Below the pieces are notes generated by a model. The model ran no database searches, was not told the DNA's origin, and saw only the letters and a program-made list of their open reading frames with translations. The position numbers and the translations under genes were made by a program. From Deinococcus alpinitundrae (lineage in GTDB: Bacteria; Deinococcota; Deinococci; Deinococcales; Deinococcaceae), in contig NZ_WXZL01000005.1 of the NCBI RefSeq assembly GCF_009982895.1, positions 153,073 to 217,072 of the forward strand: a DNA stretch of 64,000 nucleotides, written 5' to 3'. How positions within the stretch are numbered: position 1 is the first letter of the stretch; each line of letters starts with the position of its first letter. Positions 48,181-57,948 of the stretch are shown here, one piece after another.

Positions 48181-51100
48181 ATGAAACGCACCGCTGCTCT
48201 TCTCACTGCGCTGCTGCTGCTCGGCAGCGCCCAAGCCCAGGAACTCGGCCTGCCGGACGTGCCCGCCCAGATTCAGGCAGACCCCCAGACAACCACCCTC
48301 GATACCGTCTCCACTAACGCTCCGGAAGTGCTACGCGCCAGCAGCGTCAGCCTGACGTTCGAGGCCCCCATCGAGGCCAGGGAACTGGTTGTGGCCCACA
48401 GCCTGCCGCTGGGGGCGCAGTACCTGCCCGGCAGCGCTGCGCTCGACGGCAAGCCAGTTGCCGATCCGCTGCTGGGCAGCCAGAACCGGCTCTACTGGGT
48501 TCTTCCCGCCGAGCAGAGCGGCACCCTGAGTTACCACGTGACCTACAGCGGTCAGCTCGGCGAACTGGCCGCCCCGGCGCTGCTAGCACGTTACGGCGCA
48601 CAGCGCAGCGAGGTGTTGCGCGGCGACTTCGATCAGGCTGACTTCGTCTCGGCCCAGCCGATCAGCGCCAGGAGTGCTTCCAAGCAAAACGCAGGCGCAG
48701 TCAAATTGCCGCTCGACGGCACCATCTACCGCATCCGTGACCGCATCACCGTGATCGTGGAGGGCCCGTTGGACGCAGTGCTCACGCCCAGCATCAACGG
48801 CGTGGCGCTACGCGAAGACCAGATCGGCACCCGCACCACTGACAGCGCCAACAACAAGCAGCGCCTCGAATACGTGGGTGCGCCGCTCAAGCCCGGTCCC
48901 AACCTGATTCAGCTCGGCAGCGACACGGTCACGGTGCGCTACGCCTCGGTGACGACCCGCGTGGTGGTCACACCGATTCAGCTCATCGCTGACGGCAACA
49001 GCGTGGTGCGCCTGAAATTGCAGGCGTATGACGCCTTTGGCACCCTCTCGTCGGTGCCGAGCCTGACCGTCACCAGCAACCTGGAACCCAGCACCCCCGA
49101 TGCCGATCCCTCGACGGCGGGCTATCAGGTGCGGATGAATGACGGCGTGGGCGAAGTGGTCCTTGCGCCGCAGTCGTCGCCCACTACCCTCACCCTATCG
49201 GTGCTGGTGGACAGCAGCGCCCAGGTTAGTAGCTTCGAGCTCAAGCCCAACGCCAGCCGGGTGGGCGTGGGCGTGATCAGCGCCACCCTGGGCCTGCCGG
49301 ATTTCAAGATCAGCCTTGACAACCTGAGCTACCTGGCCCGCGCTTCGCTGGAGACACCGCTGCTGGGCGGCAAGCTCTACCTGACCGCCGATAAGGACGG
49401 CCTGCCCACCTCCGAAAACGTGTATCAGCGCTACGCCAGTTACGGCGACAGCAGCACCGATAGTACCCCGCTCCAAGGCATTGACCCTGTGGCCCTGATT
49501 TACGATCAGCCTAGCTTTCGGGTGTCGTACCGTCAGGGCGCGCTGCCCGGCGACGTGCTGCCGCTGGGAGAGACCTTTACGGCGCTGCGTGTGCAGACCA
49601 AGAACGCCGGGCCGCAGGTGGCCGCTTACGTCGCCTATGTGCCCAGCGACAAGGTCAGCGCCCGCCTGATCCCGGAAGGTCGCCTGCTGCACCTCCAGCC
49701 GGGCGTCGCGCCCGACAGCGAGAGCCTGACGGTAGTGACACTCGACAAGACGACGGGCGTAGAACTCAAGCGCGTGCCGCTGACCCGGCTGGCCGACTAC
49801 ACCCTGGACACTGACAGCGGTGTGGTGACCTTCAATCAAACCCTCGACCCGCTCGACGCTGATCTCAACGACGTGCGCCTGGACGTGATTTATCGCTTGG
49901 TCAACCCGCTCTCACAGCGCACCCTCAGTTATGGCGCGCAGATCTGGCAGCAGACCCATAACTACGGCGTGGGCGCGGCTGTGGTGAACCTCGACGGGGT
50001 CAGTACCTACGGCGTGCGCGCCAACTACGCCGCCGACGTGACCCGCGCTGGTCTGCTGGCGGCCTACTCCGGCGGCGTGCAGCTCAGCGCGGTGCTTGAC
50101 CACCGCTTTTCCAAAGACAGCAGCGTGAGTGCCCAGGCCCGTTACCAGTCGGCCAGCTACGCCGGACTCTCGCCGCTGAATACTGGTCTGAGCGTCGTCG
50201 CCAGCTACAAGACCCGCCTGAGTAGCCGTCTGGCCGCTGTGCTCGACGGCGAGTACCACAACACCCCAACCGCGGCCGCCGCACCGCTTGCCGATCAGGT
50301 TTCGGCCCAGGGCGGCTCGGTGACGGCCCGCGCCGACTACAACCTCAAGCCCTTCAGCGTCGGCGGTGGCTTCAAGTATGCCTTCGGTGACGTGTATGGT
50401 CTGGGCGCTGTCGGCAGCGTCGGCTACCACCAGGGTGCTGTGGATCTGGACGTGGTTCATACTCAGCCGCTGAGCGGCAACCTCAAAGCCGTGACCGATG
50501 TGAGCGCCAAGGTCAAAGTGGCCGAGAACGTGGTACTGGGGCTGCGCGACACCTACACCTGGAACGGCAGCAACGTCGCGTCGCTGAGCACCGCCACCAA
50601 GCTTGGTAACGTCAACTACGCCGTCACCTACGATCTGCCCAACGCCGATGGCAGCGGCAACCGCGCCCGCTTCGGGGCCGACACCAGCATTCCGCTCAGC
50701 GCTCAGTTCAGTTTGGGCCTGCGCGGTTCGGTGGTGCGGGCCTTCAACACTGCCGCCACCGATCTCTCTGCCGGGGCCGATCTGCGCTACCAGGGCAGCA
50801 ACATGTCGGGCAGCGTCGGCAGCGATGTGAGCTATCAGAACAATGAGTTCGGAGCGGTCTTCCGGGCGGGTCTCACCGGCAGCCTGAGTCCGGCGTTGAC
50901 CCTCAGTGCCGACAGCACCGCCGAGGTGGGCCACACCCAGGGCCTGCGGGCGGCCTTCGGGTACGCCTACCGCGCGGGTGACCTCAACAGCCTGGGTTAC
51001 CTGCGCTACGCGGCGGGCAGCCTGGCCGGAGCCAACCCGGAAATCACGGCGGGCTTGAGCGCCGAGTACCACCGCACCCAGTACGCCCTGCGCGCAGGCC

Positions 51101-51405
51101 TGGATGCCAGAGAGCTGTTGAGCGACTCGGGCAGCCTCACCTTGCAGCCGTCGCTCGGTGCCACCGCCTACATTGGTGAGCGCTTCGGCGTCAGCGGCTG
51201 GGGCCGGGCGCTAATTCAACCGGCCAGTGGCAGCGCCGTCTACGGATACGGTCTGGAAGGCTCGCTGCGGGCCTTGCCCGGAACCTGGCTGACGGCGGGC
51301 TACAACTTCGCGGGCTTTGACGGGACCGGCAATCAATACACCAAACAGGGGGCATATGTGCGGCTCGACGTGACGCTGGACGATAGCTTGGGGGAGAGGA
51401 AGTGA
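48181..51405 (+). CDS. Envelope protein D: Ig-like N-terminus plus predicted outer-membrane beta-barrel
   Basis: 1074 residues, starting 2 bp after gene C. Signal peptide MKRTAALLTALLLLGSAQAQ. Residues ~40-150 resemble a DUF11 unit (LPLGAQYLPGSAALDGKPVA), and ~180-550 are beta-rich Ig-like. From ~573 to the end the sequence alternates polar and hydrophobic residues in short strands with turns (e.g. GAQIWQQTHNYGVGAAVVNL, KTRLSSRLAAVLDGEYHN, GLGAVGSVGYHQGAVDLDVV, WGRALIQPASGSAVYGYGLE), strongly suggesting an outer-membrane barrel. No POTRA domain is obvious. Its stop overlaps the next start (GTGA). Role inferred: anchor or exporter for partners C and E. Confidence 0.8.
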   Translation: MKRTAALLTALLLLGSAQAQELGLPDVPAQIQADPQTTTLDTVSTNAPEVLRASSVSLTFEAPIEARELVVAHSLPLGAQYLPGSAALDGKPVADPLLGSQNRLYWVLPAEQSGTLSYHVTYSGQLGELAAPALLARYGAQRSEVLRGDFDQADFVSAQPISARSASKQNAGAVKLPLDGTIYRIRDRITVIVEGPLDAVLTPSINGVALREDQIGTRTTDSANNKQRLEYVGAPLKPGPNLIQLGSDTVTVRYASVTTRVVVTPIQLIADGNSVVRLKLQAYDAFGTLSSVPSLTVTSNLEPSTPDADPSTAGYQVRMNDGVGEVVLAPQSSPTTLTLSVLVDSSAQVSSFELKPNASRVGVGVISATLGLPDFKISLDNLSYLARASLETPLLGGKLYLTADKDGLPTSENVYQRYASYGDSSTDSTPLQGIDPVALIYDQPSFRVSYRQGALPGDVLPLGETFTALRVQTKNAGPQVAAYVAYVPSDKVSARLIPEGRLLHLQPGVAPDSESLTVVTLDKTTGVELKRVPLTRLADYTLDTDSGVVTFNQTLDPLDADLNDVRLDVIYRLVNPLSQRTLSYGAQIWQQTHNYGVGAAVVNLDGVSTYGVRANYAADVTRAGLLAAYSGGVQLSAVLDHRFSKDSSVSAQARYQSASYAGLSPLNTGLSVVASYKTRLSSRLAAVLDGEYHNTPTAAAAPLADQVSAQGGSVTARADYNLKPFSVGGGFKYAFGDVYGLGAVGSVGYHQGAVDLDVVHTQPLSGNLKAVTDVSAKVKVAENVVLGLRDTYTWNGSNVASLSTATKLGNVNYAVTYDLPNADGSGNRARFGADTSIPLSAQFSLGLRGSVVRAFNTAATDLSAGADLRYQGSNMSGSVGSDVSYQNNEFGAVFRAGLTGSLSPALTLSADSTAEVGHTQGLRAAFGYAYRAGDLNSLGYLRYAAGSLAGANPEITAGLSAEYHRTQYALRAGLDARELLSDSGSLTLQPSLGATAYIGERFGVSGWGRALIQPASGSAVYGYGLEGSLRALPGTWLTAGYNFAGFDGTGNQYTKQGAYVRLDVTLDDSLGERK

Positions 51406-54400
51406 AGGTGAAGTTTGATGGTTGGCGGTCGTGCTTTCAATTGCTGGCCGTACTAATCGTGCTGTTGGGATTTGGAGGCTGGGCGCGAGCGGAGAGTTTT
51501 AACCTCCAATTCGTTAACGGTGGAGTCGTTCCTGGCACTGGCGCATGTACCCTGACGATCAATAGCCGTTGCCGCTTCAATAATGTGGTCGTGGGGGCTG
51601 GTACAGGCAACACTAATCCTTTTCAACGCGACATTGTAGTGACGGTAACAAAGCTGAACGGCGCGACGCTTGATCCTGCTGCCGATTTCGATAATATTGC
51701 CCCCGCCCTGTCTACGACGCCGCCCTCGGCAGCCACGGCGACGCAGCTTTTCTCTCCGACAGTTTTACCCACACAATCAACGGCCAATATTGATGGCTGG
51801 GCGGAATTTACCTTTGATTTCGTCATGCCCGGCGGCGCTGTTCCTGCTGTCGGTGCTGGTACGGCGACGCTCCCAGGCTCATTCTGGGTGACCAGCTATG
51901 ATACTGACGGTAACGGAACTCTACGCGAATTCGTTGAGTTCCTTGGCCTTCCTGCGAGTCTTACGGGCTTGTCTGCTGCCAGTACGCTCAGTAGCAACAC
52001 GTCGATTGATGGAGGTGTGCAATACCAGTCGGGTACAGTGGGACAAGGTGGTATCACCACTTTAGATACCTATAAAGCCTCCGCACAGTATACGAACGTA
52101 GCGAGCTTTAAACTCGTTTACGGTGCCCATACGGGCAGTAGTGGAAGTACGGCTGGGGGTCGCTTAACTGCATTTGACTTCTTCAAGCCAGATGCAATTT
52201 TCCTGCGCCCTGACGTGAACGGCTATAAATCTGTAAAACTCACTAACGACGCAGATAGCAGTGGCTCAGTCACGGCGGGCGATACCCTGACTTACACCGT
52301 TACTTATGTCAACACAGGGAATGTGGCCGTCAGTAACTTTCAAGTGATCGAGGCCTTACCAGCAGGGGTAACTGCCGTAGCAGGCTCACAAACGGTACAG
52401 GTAAATGGGACAGGCAGCGCTACTGCCAAAAACAGTTCATATACAGGTACTGCGACCAATACCAACTTGCTGGTAGCCGGTCAAACTCTGGCTATCGACG
52501 GAACAATCAGGATAGATGTTCCGGTGAGTGTCAATACCGTTTCGGTAGACAACACCGTTTTGAGCAATCAGACGACCAGTAGCGGCAGCTTTACTGATGC
52601 CCTCAGTACAACCATGACCATGGGCAGTGTCAGTTCCGATAACGTAGACAACACCACAGGATTTTCTCCCAATGTTTCGAGCGCTACTGGCTTCGGAAGT
52701 GTACCGAGCGGCAGTATTGCCCAGAACCAAACGGCCACGGTGGACCCCACCACAGTCACGGTGCGTTTACTTGCCTCTCCCACCATTGCCAAAGCGTTTG
52801 CTCCTACCAGCATTGTGCTTAACGCCACCAGCACACTGACATTCACATTGACCAACAGCAGTGTTGGTACGCTGACCAACCTCAACTTCACCGATGCCCT
52901 GGGCGGCATGAGCGTGAGCAGTACGGCCATCGGTGGCACCTGCGCGGCCACCAACAGCCCGGCTTTGACTGTTGGGGCCACGGCCCTGAATTTGACGGTT
53001 TCGAGCTTGGCGGCCAGCAGCAGTTGCACGGTGACCGTGCAGGTCAAGGGCACCGCCATCGGCGTGAAGCCCAACATTGCCAGCGGCGTGACCAGCACCC
53101 AAACGCCGACGGCCGGCAGCGTGTCTAATACGGCCAACTTGACGGTTACGCCGCTGGCTCCAGCGGTCAGCAAGGGGTTCAACCCCTCCAGCGTCCTCCA
53201 GGGCGGCACCACCCAGCTCACCATCATCGTGACCAATCCCAACGGTGTGGCCACGACGAGTTTCACCCTGACAGACGATATCGCTGCGACCACTGGCCTC
53301 ACCGGTTTGACCATCAGCAGCGTGGGCAGCGATACCTGTAAAGTGGGCGGCACCGTGACGACGAACAGCGGCAAGTACGTCTTGACCGGCGGGACCTTGC
53401 CTACAGCGGGATGCACCGTCGTCCTCAATATAACGCTGCCGACTGCGGGTACGACCGGCAGTGTGACGAACACTATTCAGGGCAGCAGCGTCACCGGCAC
53501 CATCAACGGCCAGAGCTTACCGACGGTGACTAACGCCACCGCCATGCTGAACGTTCAGCCTGTCGCCGATCTGGCTATCACCAAGACCGACGGCGTGACT
53601 AGCGTCGCTGCGGGTGCCAGCACCATCTACACTATTCGCGTGACCAACAATGGTTCCAGCAGCGTGAGCAGCGCGGTGCTGAAAGACCCTGGGGCAACGG
53701 GCCTGACCCAGACGGGGACGGCTTGTACGTCTGCCAGTGGAAATATCTGCGCTACCGCTCCGAGCACCACAGCGCTGCAAAGTGGAGGCGGTGTGACCCT
53801 GCCGACTTTGGCGAGTGGCGCGTTCTATGAGTTCACAGTGACCGCCAGTGTAACGGCTGCCAACGGCAACGTGACCAACACCGCTACAATAGATGCGCCC
53901 AGCGGTGTCACCGATCCGGTCACCACCAACAACATCGTCAGCGATACCGACGCGGTGTCCCCCGTCTTCACCATCTCTGGCCAGATCTATGTGGACACCA
54001 ATTACGGCGGCGGCGCGGGCCGACCCTACAGCGCGGCCCAGGGCATGAGCCTGCGCCCCGGCGTCCGGGTGGAACTTTACACCTCGGCGGGTACGTTCAT
54101 TGGTGCGGTGCTGACCGATGCTAGCGGAGCTTACAGCTTTACCAATCAAGTCGCCGGTGGCTATAAGGTCCGGGTGGTCAATAACTTCGTAACCGCCACC
54201 CGTACTGGTGGCTGCACGCCCAGTACCGTTCTGGCGACATCGCCGTCCTGCACACAGTTGCCAGTGCAGACCTATATCAACGGCGCGAGTCAGATCGGAG
54301 GCGCGTTCCCCGCTGGCGTTGACCCGGCCCTCAGCACCACGACCCTGCCTGCTACTGCCGAGTCGGTGGCCAGCGTGACGCTCGTCAGTGCTAACTTGGT

Positions 54401-56411
54401 GGGCGTGGATTTCGGCTTTAACTTTGACACCATCGTCAACGTGAATGACACTGGTCAGGGTAGCCTGCGTCAGTTCGTGACCAACAGCAACGCTCTGAGC
54501 AACACCGGTCTGGCGCAGGTCGGACAGACGGCAGGCAAGGAAGTCTCGATCTTCATGATCCCCAATGCTGTCCTCACCAGCGGCGTGGCAATCATTAACT
54601 TGGCTTCCACTCTCACCATCACTGACAGCGACACCAGTATCGACGCCACCACTCAGACCGCCAATACCACCACCAGTACTGGCGACACCAATACCGGGGC
54701 GCTGGGCACGGGCGGTGCGGTGGGTGTGGACAACCTGGCGCTGAGCCAGGTCAGCAAGCCGGAAGTGGAGATCACCCTGTCGGGGACCAATACCCTTCAG
54801 GTGTCGGCGGCCAACTTTACTCTGCGCGGCGTGGCGCTGCACGGCGGCAACGAGTTGACCCTGGGTAGCGGCGGCAGCGCCGCAGACAACGTCCTGATTG
54901 AGAAGAATATCTTCGGCACCACCGCGACGACCTTTACCCTGCCTGCCAGCTTGCGCTCAGCCCAGTACGGTATTTATCTTGTCAATGCTTCGGGTGCGGT
55001 TCAGAACAATCTGATTGGCTACTCGGCAAATTCAGGGATCAATTACCTGGGCGGAAGTGCTGGCCTGACGATTCAGAACAATGAATTTCAGCAAAGCGGC
55101 ATGGTTTCGGCTGGTGGCGACGCTATCACCCTGACGGGGAGTACTACATCTGGTTTCGCCAAATCCGTGACCATCACCGGCAACCTGATCGCCACCAGCA
55201 ATTCCAGCGGCATTCAGTTTGAAATCGGCAGCCTTGCCAACAACACCATCACCAACAACACCATCACCGGCAACGGTACAGGCGGGGCAGCCACACGGCT
55301 GGAAGGCTCGGGCATTCACTACCTCGCCCGCAGTGGTGGGGTCAACAGCACCACCAGCGACACCATCAGCAGGAACGTGATCTTCAACAATCAAAAGTCC
55401 GGTGTGGTCATCAACTTCGGCCAGAAAAATGTCACTCTCAGCCAGAACTCGTTTTACACGAACGGTCTGACCTCGATTGACTTCACGGCTTCGGACGGTT
55501 ATGTAGGTGGCAACGCCAACTATGGCCAGGGCAACGGCGTCACACCCAATGACGGTGCCACGGTGGCCCGCGAGGGCAATATGGGGCAGGATTACCCAGT
55601 GTTCACCGGTATCTACACCAACGGCACGAACGGTACCAGTCTCAACGTGTCGGGCTTCGTGGGCAACGGTACCAGCACCACGTTCGATAGTCAGAATGTC
55701 AATATCGAGCTGTATAAAGCCGACGACGATGGCAACCAGAAGGGCGCAGTGATCGTCGGTGATGGTAAATCTGTCTCTCACGGTGAGGGCAAAACCTACC
55801 TGGGTACCCTTACCGTGACGCTGGGGACCAAAGGAGTGTTCAGCGGCGCAGTCACCCTTGCAGCGGGGGCATTCACCGGCAGCGACGTTCTCACGGCAAC
55901 AGCCACCATCGCGGGCAACACGTCGGAGTTCAGCCCTAACATTCAGCAGCAGGCCCCGGCGATCACCTTGCTCAAGCTGGGGCGCAACGTCACGACGGGC
56001 AGCACCTTCATTGATAACACTGGTTCGGTGCTGGTCAAGCCCAACGAGACTGTGGAGTACTGCATCGTCTACAAGAATACGGGCGGCGTGGCCCCAAACT
56101 TCAAGCTGACCGATTATGTGCCGCTGGGCATGGCCATCGTACCGGACGCCTACGGCGCTGCCGGCTCAGGCCTGGGCATCCTCTCGTCAGGAGCAGTGGT
56201 GGCTGTGGGCAGCGCGGCAGCGCCAGCAGGCACCAGCCTCACCAATGTCAGTGACACCGACGCGGGCATCCTCAGCAGCGCGCCCGTGACCAATCCCAGC
56301 GATCCCCCCAACAGCCCCAAGCACCCCGGTCTGCTGACCTTCGACCTTAAGACAGCGGGCTTACTGGTCAACACCAGCGGCACCGTCTGCTTCCAGGCTA
56401 AAGTGCCCTGA
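51402..56411 (+). CDS. Giant secreted protein E: DUF11 repeats, SdrD-B-like domain, parallel beta-helix
   Basis: 1669 residues from a GTG overlapping the stop of gene D (a second GTG two codons on is possible). Signal peptide around SCFQLLAVLIVLLGFGGWARA. Residues ~30-260 are an unassigned beta-rich domain. DUF11 units occupy ~270-850 (YTVTYVNTGNVAVSNFQVIE; YTIRVTNNGSSSVSSAVLKD). An SdrD-B-like unit is at ~856 (GQIYVDTNYGGGAGRPYSAA). A parallel beta-helix at ~1130-1360 repeats N-x-I/V-x-x-N units (VTITGNLIATSNSSGIQFEI, NTITNNTITGNG). A last DUF11-like unit ends VCFQAKVP. The 5' ~1.4 kb is richer in A+T. A T-tailed terminator follows. Confidence 0.87.
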   Translation: MKVKFDGWRSCFQLLAVLIVLLGFGGWARAESFNLQFVNGGVVPGTGACTLTINSRCRFNNVVVGAGTGNTNPFQRDIVVTVTKLNGATLDPAADFDNIAPALSTTPPSAATATQLFSPTVLPTQSTANIDGWAEFTFDFVMPGGAVPAVGAGTATLPGSFWVTSYDTDGNGTLREFVEFLGLPASLTGLSAASTLSSNTSIDGGVQYQSGTVGQGGITTLDTYKASAQYTNVASFKLVYGAHTGSSGSTAGGRLTAFDFFKPDAIFLRPDVNGYKSVKLTNDADSSGSVTAGDTLTYTVTYVNTGNVAVSNFQVIEALPAGVTAVAGSQTVQVNGTGSATAKNSSYTGTATNTNLLVAGQTLAIDGTIRIDVPVSVNTVSVDNTVLSNQTTSSGSFTDALSTTMTMGSVSSDNVDNTTGFSPNVSSATGFGSVPSGSIAQNQTATVDPTTVTVRLLASPTIAKAFAPTSIVLNATSTLTFTLTNSSVGTLTNLNFTDALGGMSVSSTAIGGTCAATNSPALTVGATALNLTVSSLAASSSCTVTVQVKGTAIGVKPNIASGVTSTQTPTAGSVSNTANLTVTPLAPAVSKGFNPSSVLQGGTTQLTIIVTNPNGVATTSFTLTDDIAATTGLTGLTISSVGSDTCKVGGTVTTNSGKYVLTGGTLPTAGCTVVLNITLPTAGTTGSVTNTIQGSSVTGTINGQSLPTVTNATAMLNVQPVADLAITKTDGVTSVAAGASTIYTIRVTNNGSSSVSSAVLKDPGATGLTQTGTACTSASGNICATAPSTTALQSGGGVTLPTLASGAFYEFTVTASVTAANGNVTNTATIDAPSGVTDPVTTNNIVSDTDAVSPVFTISGQIYVDTNYGGGAGRPYSAAQGMSLRPGVRVELYTSAGTFIGAVLTDASGAYSFTNQVAGGYKVRVVNNFVTATRTGGCTPSTVLATSPSCTQLPVQTYINGASQIGGAFPAGVDPALSTTTLPATAESVASVTLVSANLVGVDFGFNFDTIVNVNDTGQGSLRQFVTNSNALSNTGLAQVGQTAGKEVSIFMIPNAVLTSGVAIINLASTLTITDSDTSIDATTQTANTTTSTGDTNTGALGTGGAVGVDNLALSQVSKPEVEITLSGTNTLQVSAANFTLRGVALHGGNELTLGSGGSAADNVLIEKNIFGTTATTFTLPASLRSAQYGIYLVNASGAVQNNLIGYSANSGINYLGGSAGLTIQNNEFQQSGMVSAGGDAITLTGSTTSGFAKSVTITGNLIATSNSSGIQFEIGSLANNTITNNTITGNGTGGAATRLEGSGIHYLARSGGVNSTTSDTISRNVIFNNQKSGVVINFGQKNVTLSQNSFYTNGLTSIDFTASDGYVGGNANYGQGNGVTPNDGATVAREGNMGQDYPVFTGIYTNGTNGTSLNVSGFVGNGTSTTFDSQNVNIELYKADDDGNQKGAVIVGDGKSVSHGEGKTYLGTLTVTLGTKGVFSGAVTLAAGAFTGSDVLTATATIAGNTSEFSPNIQQQAPAITLLKLGRNVTTGSTFIDNTGSVLVKPNETVEYCIVYKNTGGVAPNFKLTDYVPLGMAIVPDAYGAAGSGLGILSSGAVVAVGSAAAPAGTSLTNVSDTDAGILSSAPVTNPSDPPNSPKHPGLLTFDLKTAGLLVNTSGTVCFQAKVP

Positions 56412-56427
56412 CGCCTCCTGATCTTTC

Positions 56428-56464
56428 AGCGGCCTTTCATCCCTCGTGGGTGGGGCCGCTTTTT
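56428..56464 (+). terminator. Rho-independent terminator closing the envelope cluster
   Basis: AGCGGCC (56428-56434) pairs with GGCCGCT (56454-56460), followed by TTTT and a G. It lies 17 bp past the stop of giant protein E. Confidence 0.75.
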
Positions 56465-56474
56465 GTATTGCCCT

Positions 56475-56480
56475 TACCAT
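56475..56480 (+). promoter_or_regulatory. -10 hexamer (TACCAT) of the interrupted GTPase gene
   Basis: TACCAT, six bases, then the ATG at 56487, directly after the terminator of the previous gene. Confidence 0.5.
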
Positions 56481-56636
56481 GGCCAGATGATTGCCCCTGA
56501 TCCGTCTGTCCCAGATGCTCCTGCCGATCCGTGCATTCCCGTCACCGTGATCGGTGGCTTTCTGGGCGCGGGCAAAACCACCCTGGTCAATCACCTGATC
56601 CGCGCTGCGCCGCAGCACTTCGGTGTCATCCTGAAC

Positions 56637-56800
56637 CTCACACGACTGAAGTCGCGTGATTCTCACTTCGCAGACCGCTGCCCACCGAGGTGGGTCTTCT
56701 GCCATCTCCATGAGCGTTTAAGGTGTCCGCCATCCCGGCGGCCACCAGCCCTTCACGCCGGATGTTCAACGCGGCGTTCTCGTCCCGGTCGTGCGTCTCC
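56637..56800 (-). ncRNA. Predicted TnpB guide RNA (omega/reRNA) scaffold
   Basis: In IS200/IS605 elements the RNA that guides TnpB comes from the tnpB 3' end and the adjacent element end, and its guide is read from flanking DNA. Here the tnpB stop (56638-56640) lies at the element boundary, so the scaffold would be the last ~160 nt on the minus strand, including the GACTTCAGTC palindrome at 56646-56655. The guide would begin at about 56633 and run into the GTPase gene. The extent is approximate. Confidence 0.4.
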
Positions 56801-57948
56801 CGGCAGTTCGGGCACCTCCACATCCGGACGGCGAGGTTCTTCACCTCAGGGTTCTTGAACCCGCAGTCATGACACAGCTGACTTGATGGGAAGTACGGAC
56901 TGATCTTCGACACCAGCCGCCCGTACCAGAGCGACTTGTACTCGAGTTGCCGAATGAACTCTCCCCAGCCCGTGTCACTGATGCTCAACGCGAGCTGGCG
57001 GTTCTTCACCATGTTCACGGGCTTCAGGTGCTCGGTACAGATGACCTCGTACTCCCTCACCAGCGAGATGGTGAGCTTGTGAATGAAGTCCTGACGTCTG
57101 TTCGCCGTGGACCGGTGAATCCGGGCAAGCTTGGTTTTCGCCTTCCGGTACCGGACACTGCCTCTCTTCCGCTTGGACAGGGTCTTCTGGGCCTTCCTGA
57201 ACTTCCTCAGGGCGGAACGGTAGAACTTCGGATTCGCATGATGATCGAACTCCCCGTTGCCACCTGTCACGATGGCAAACGCCTTGATGCCGACGTCCAC
57301 TCCCGCGGCGAACTTCGCCGCGGCAGGAAGGTATGGAATCTCCACCTGGCACAAGACGGTGGCTTCGTAATGCCCTTCAACAACGCGCCGGACCGTGACA
57401 TTCAGGATCTTTCCGTGGATGTCTGGCTGGCCCCTGGTTTTGATCCAGCCCAGCTTCGGAAGTTTCAGGCAGTGATCACCGATCTCGATGTTGTCGTTCG
57501 TGAACTGCGTCCGGTAGGCTTCGCCGGTCCGCTTCTTCCTGAACTTTGGAAAGCCAACTTTCCTGCCAGTCGTCTTCACGGTGCGGAAGAAGTTCTGATA
57601 GGCCTTCTCAAGGTCACGCAGGGATTGCTGCAGGGCAAACTTGTCGACCGCTGCCAGCCAGAGCGTACCTTCTGCGCGTTTGAGCAGTGTCAGTTCCTTG
57701 TCGGTGGCAGCGTAGGTGATGCTCTTGCCGTCCTGCCGGTAGGTTTCGATGCGTCGGGCGAGGAAGTGGTTGTAGACGAACCGGGCGCAACCGAGCGTGC
57801 GGTTGATCAGCTCAGTCTGAGTGGTGTTCGGGTACAGGCGGACGACGAAGGCCTTGTTCCGGATGGGGGGCGTGCTAGATTCCGTGGGCGTCACCTCCCT
57901 ACAAGGTGTCTGCCACGCTCCCAGCCGTTGATCGCGACGTGGGAGCAT
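56638..57948 (-). CDS. tnpB: TnpB RNA-guided nuclease (IS605 OrfB family)
   Basis: Up to 436 residues; the start is uncertain because the family core begins at [20 protein letters not shown] (~28), so a GTG at about 57894 may be used. An N-terminal helix-turn-helix region and the WED-like beta-region ([20 protein letters not shown]) precede the RuvC-like core: Asp in [15 protein letters not shown] (~215), Glu in [14 protein letters not shown] (~305), and Asp in [15 protein letters not shown] (~395). A zinc finger CHDCG..CPNC sits between. The catalytic set looks complete. TnpB nucleases cut DNA next to the element's own insertion motif. It runs to the very end of the element. Confidence 0.9.
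   Translation of the reverse strand: MLPRRDQRLGAWQTPCREVTPTESSTPPIRNKAFVVRLYPNTTQTELINRTLGCARFVYNHFLARRIETYRQDGKSITYAATDKELTLLKRAEGTLWLAAVDKFALQQSLRDLEKAYQNFFRTVKTTGRKVGFPKFRKKRTGEAYRTQFTNDNIEIGDHCLKLPKLGWIKTRGQPDIHGKILNVTVRRVVEGHYEATVLCQVEIPYLPAAAKFAAGVDVGIKAFAIVTGGNGEFDHHANPKFYRSALRKFRKAQKTLSKRKRGSVRYRKAKTKLARIHRSTANRRQDFIHKLTISLVREYEVICTEHLKPVNMVKNRQLALSISDTGWGEFIRQLEYKSLWYGRLVSKISPYFPSSQLCHDCGFKNPEVKNLAVRMWRCPNCRETHDRDENAALNIRREGLVAAGMADTLNAHGDGRRPTSVGSGLRSENHATSVV

Noticed and set aside
49912..51072. 386-codon minus-strand frame
   Set aside because: Antisense to the barrel domain of envelope protein D; no features.
53517..54842. 441-codon minus-strand frame
   Set aside because: Antisense to the giant protein E; composition typical of a shadow frame.
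54900..55480. CRISPR-like repeated units
   Set aside because: The periodicity is at protein level (beta-helix coils with NTI/NTL patterns) without constant DNA repeats and spacers.
56463..56858. 131-codon frame starting before the GTPase ATG as a small complete gene
   Set aside because: It is the truncated GTPase N-terminus running into the TnpB element; the restored frame explains it.
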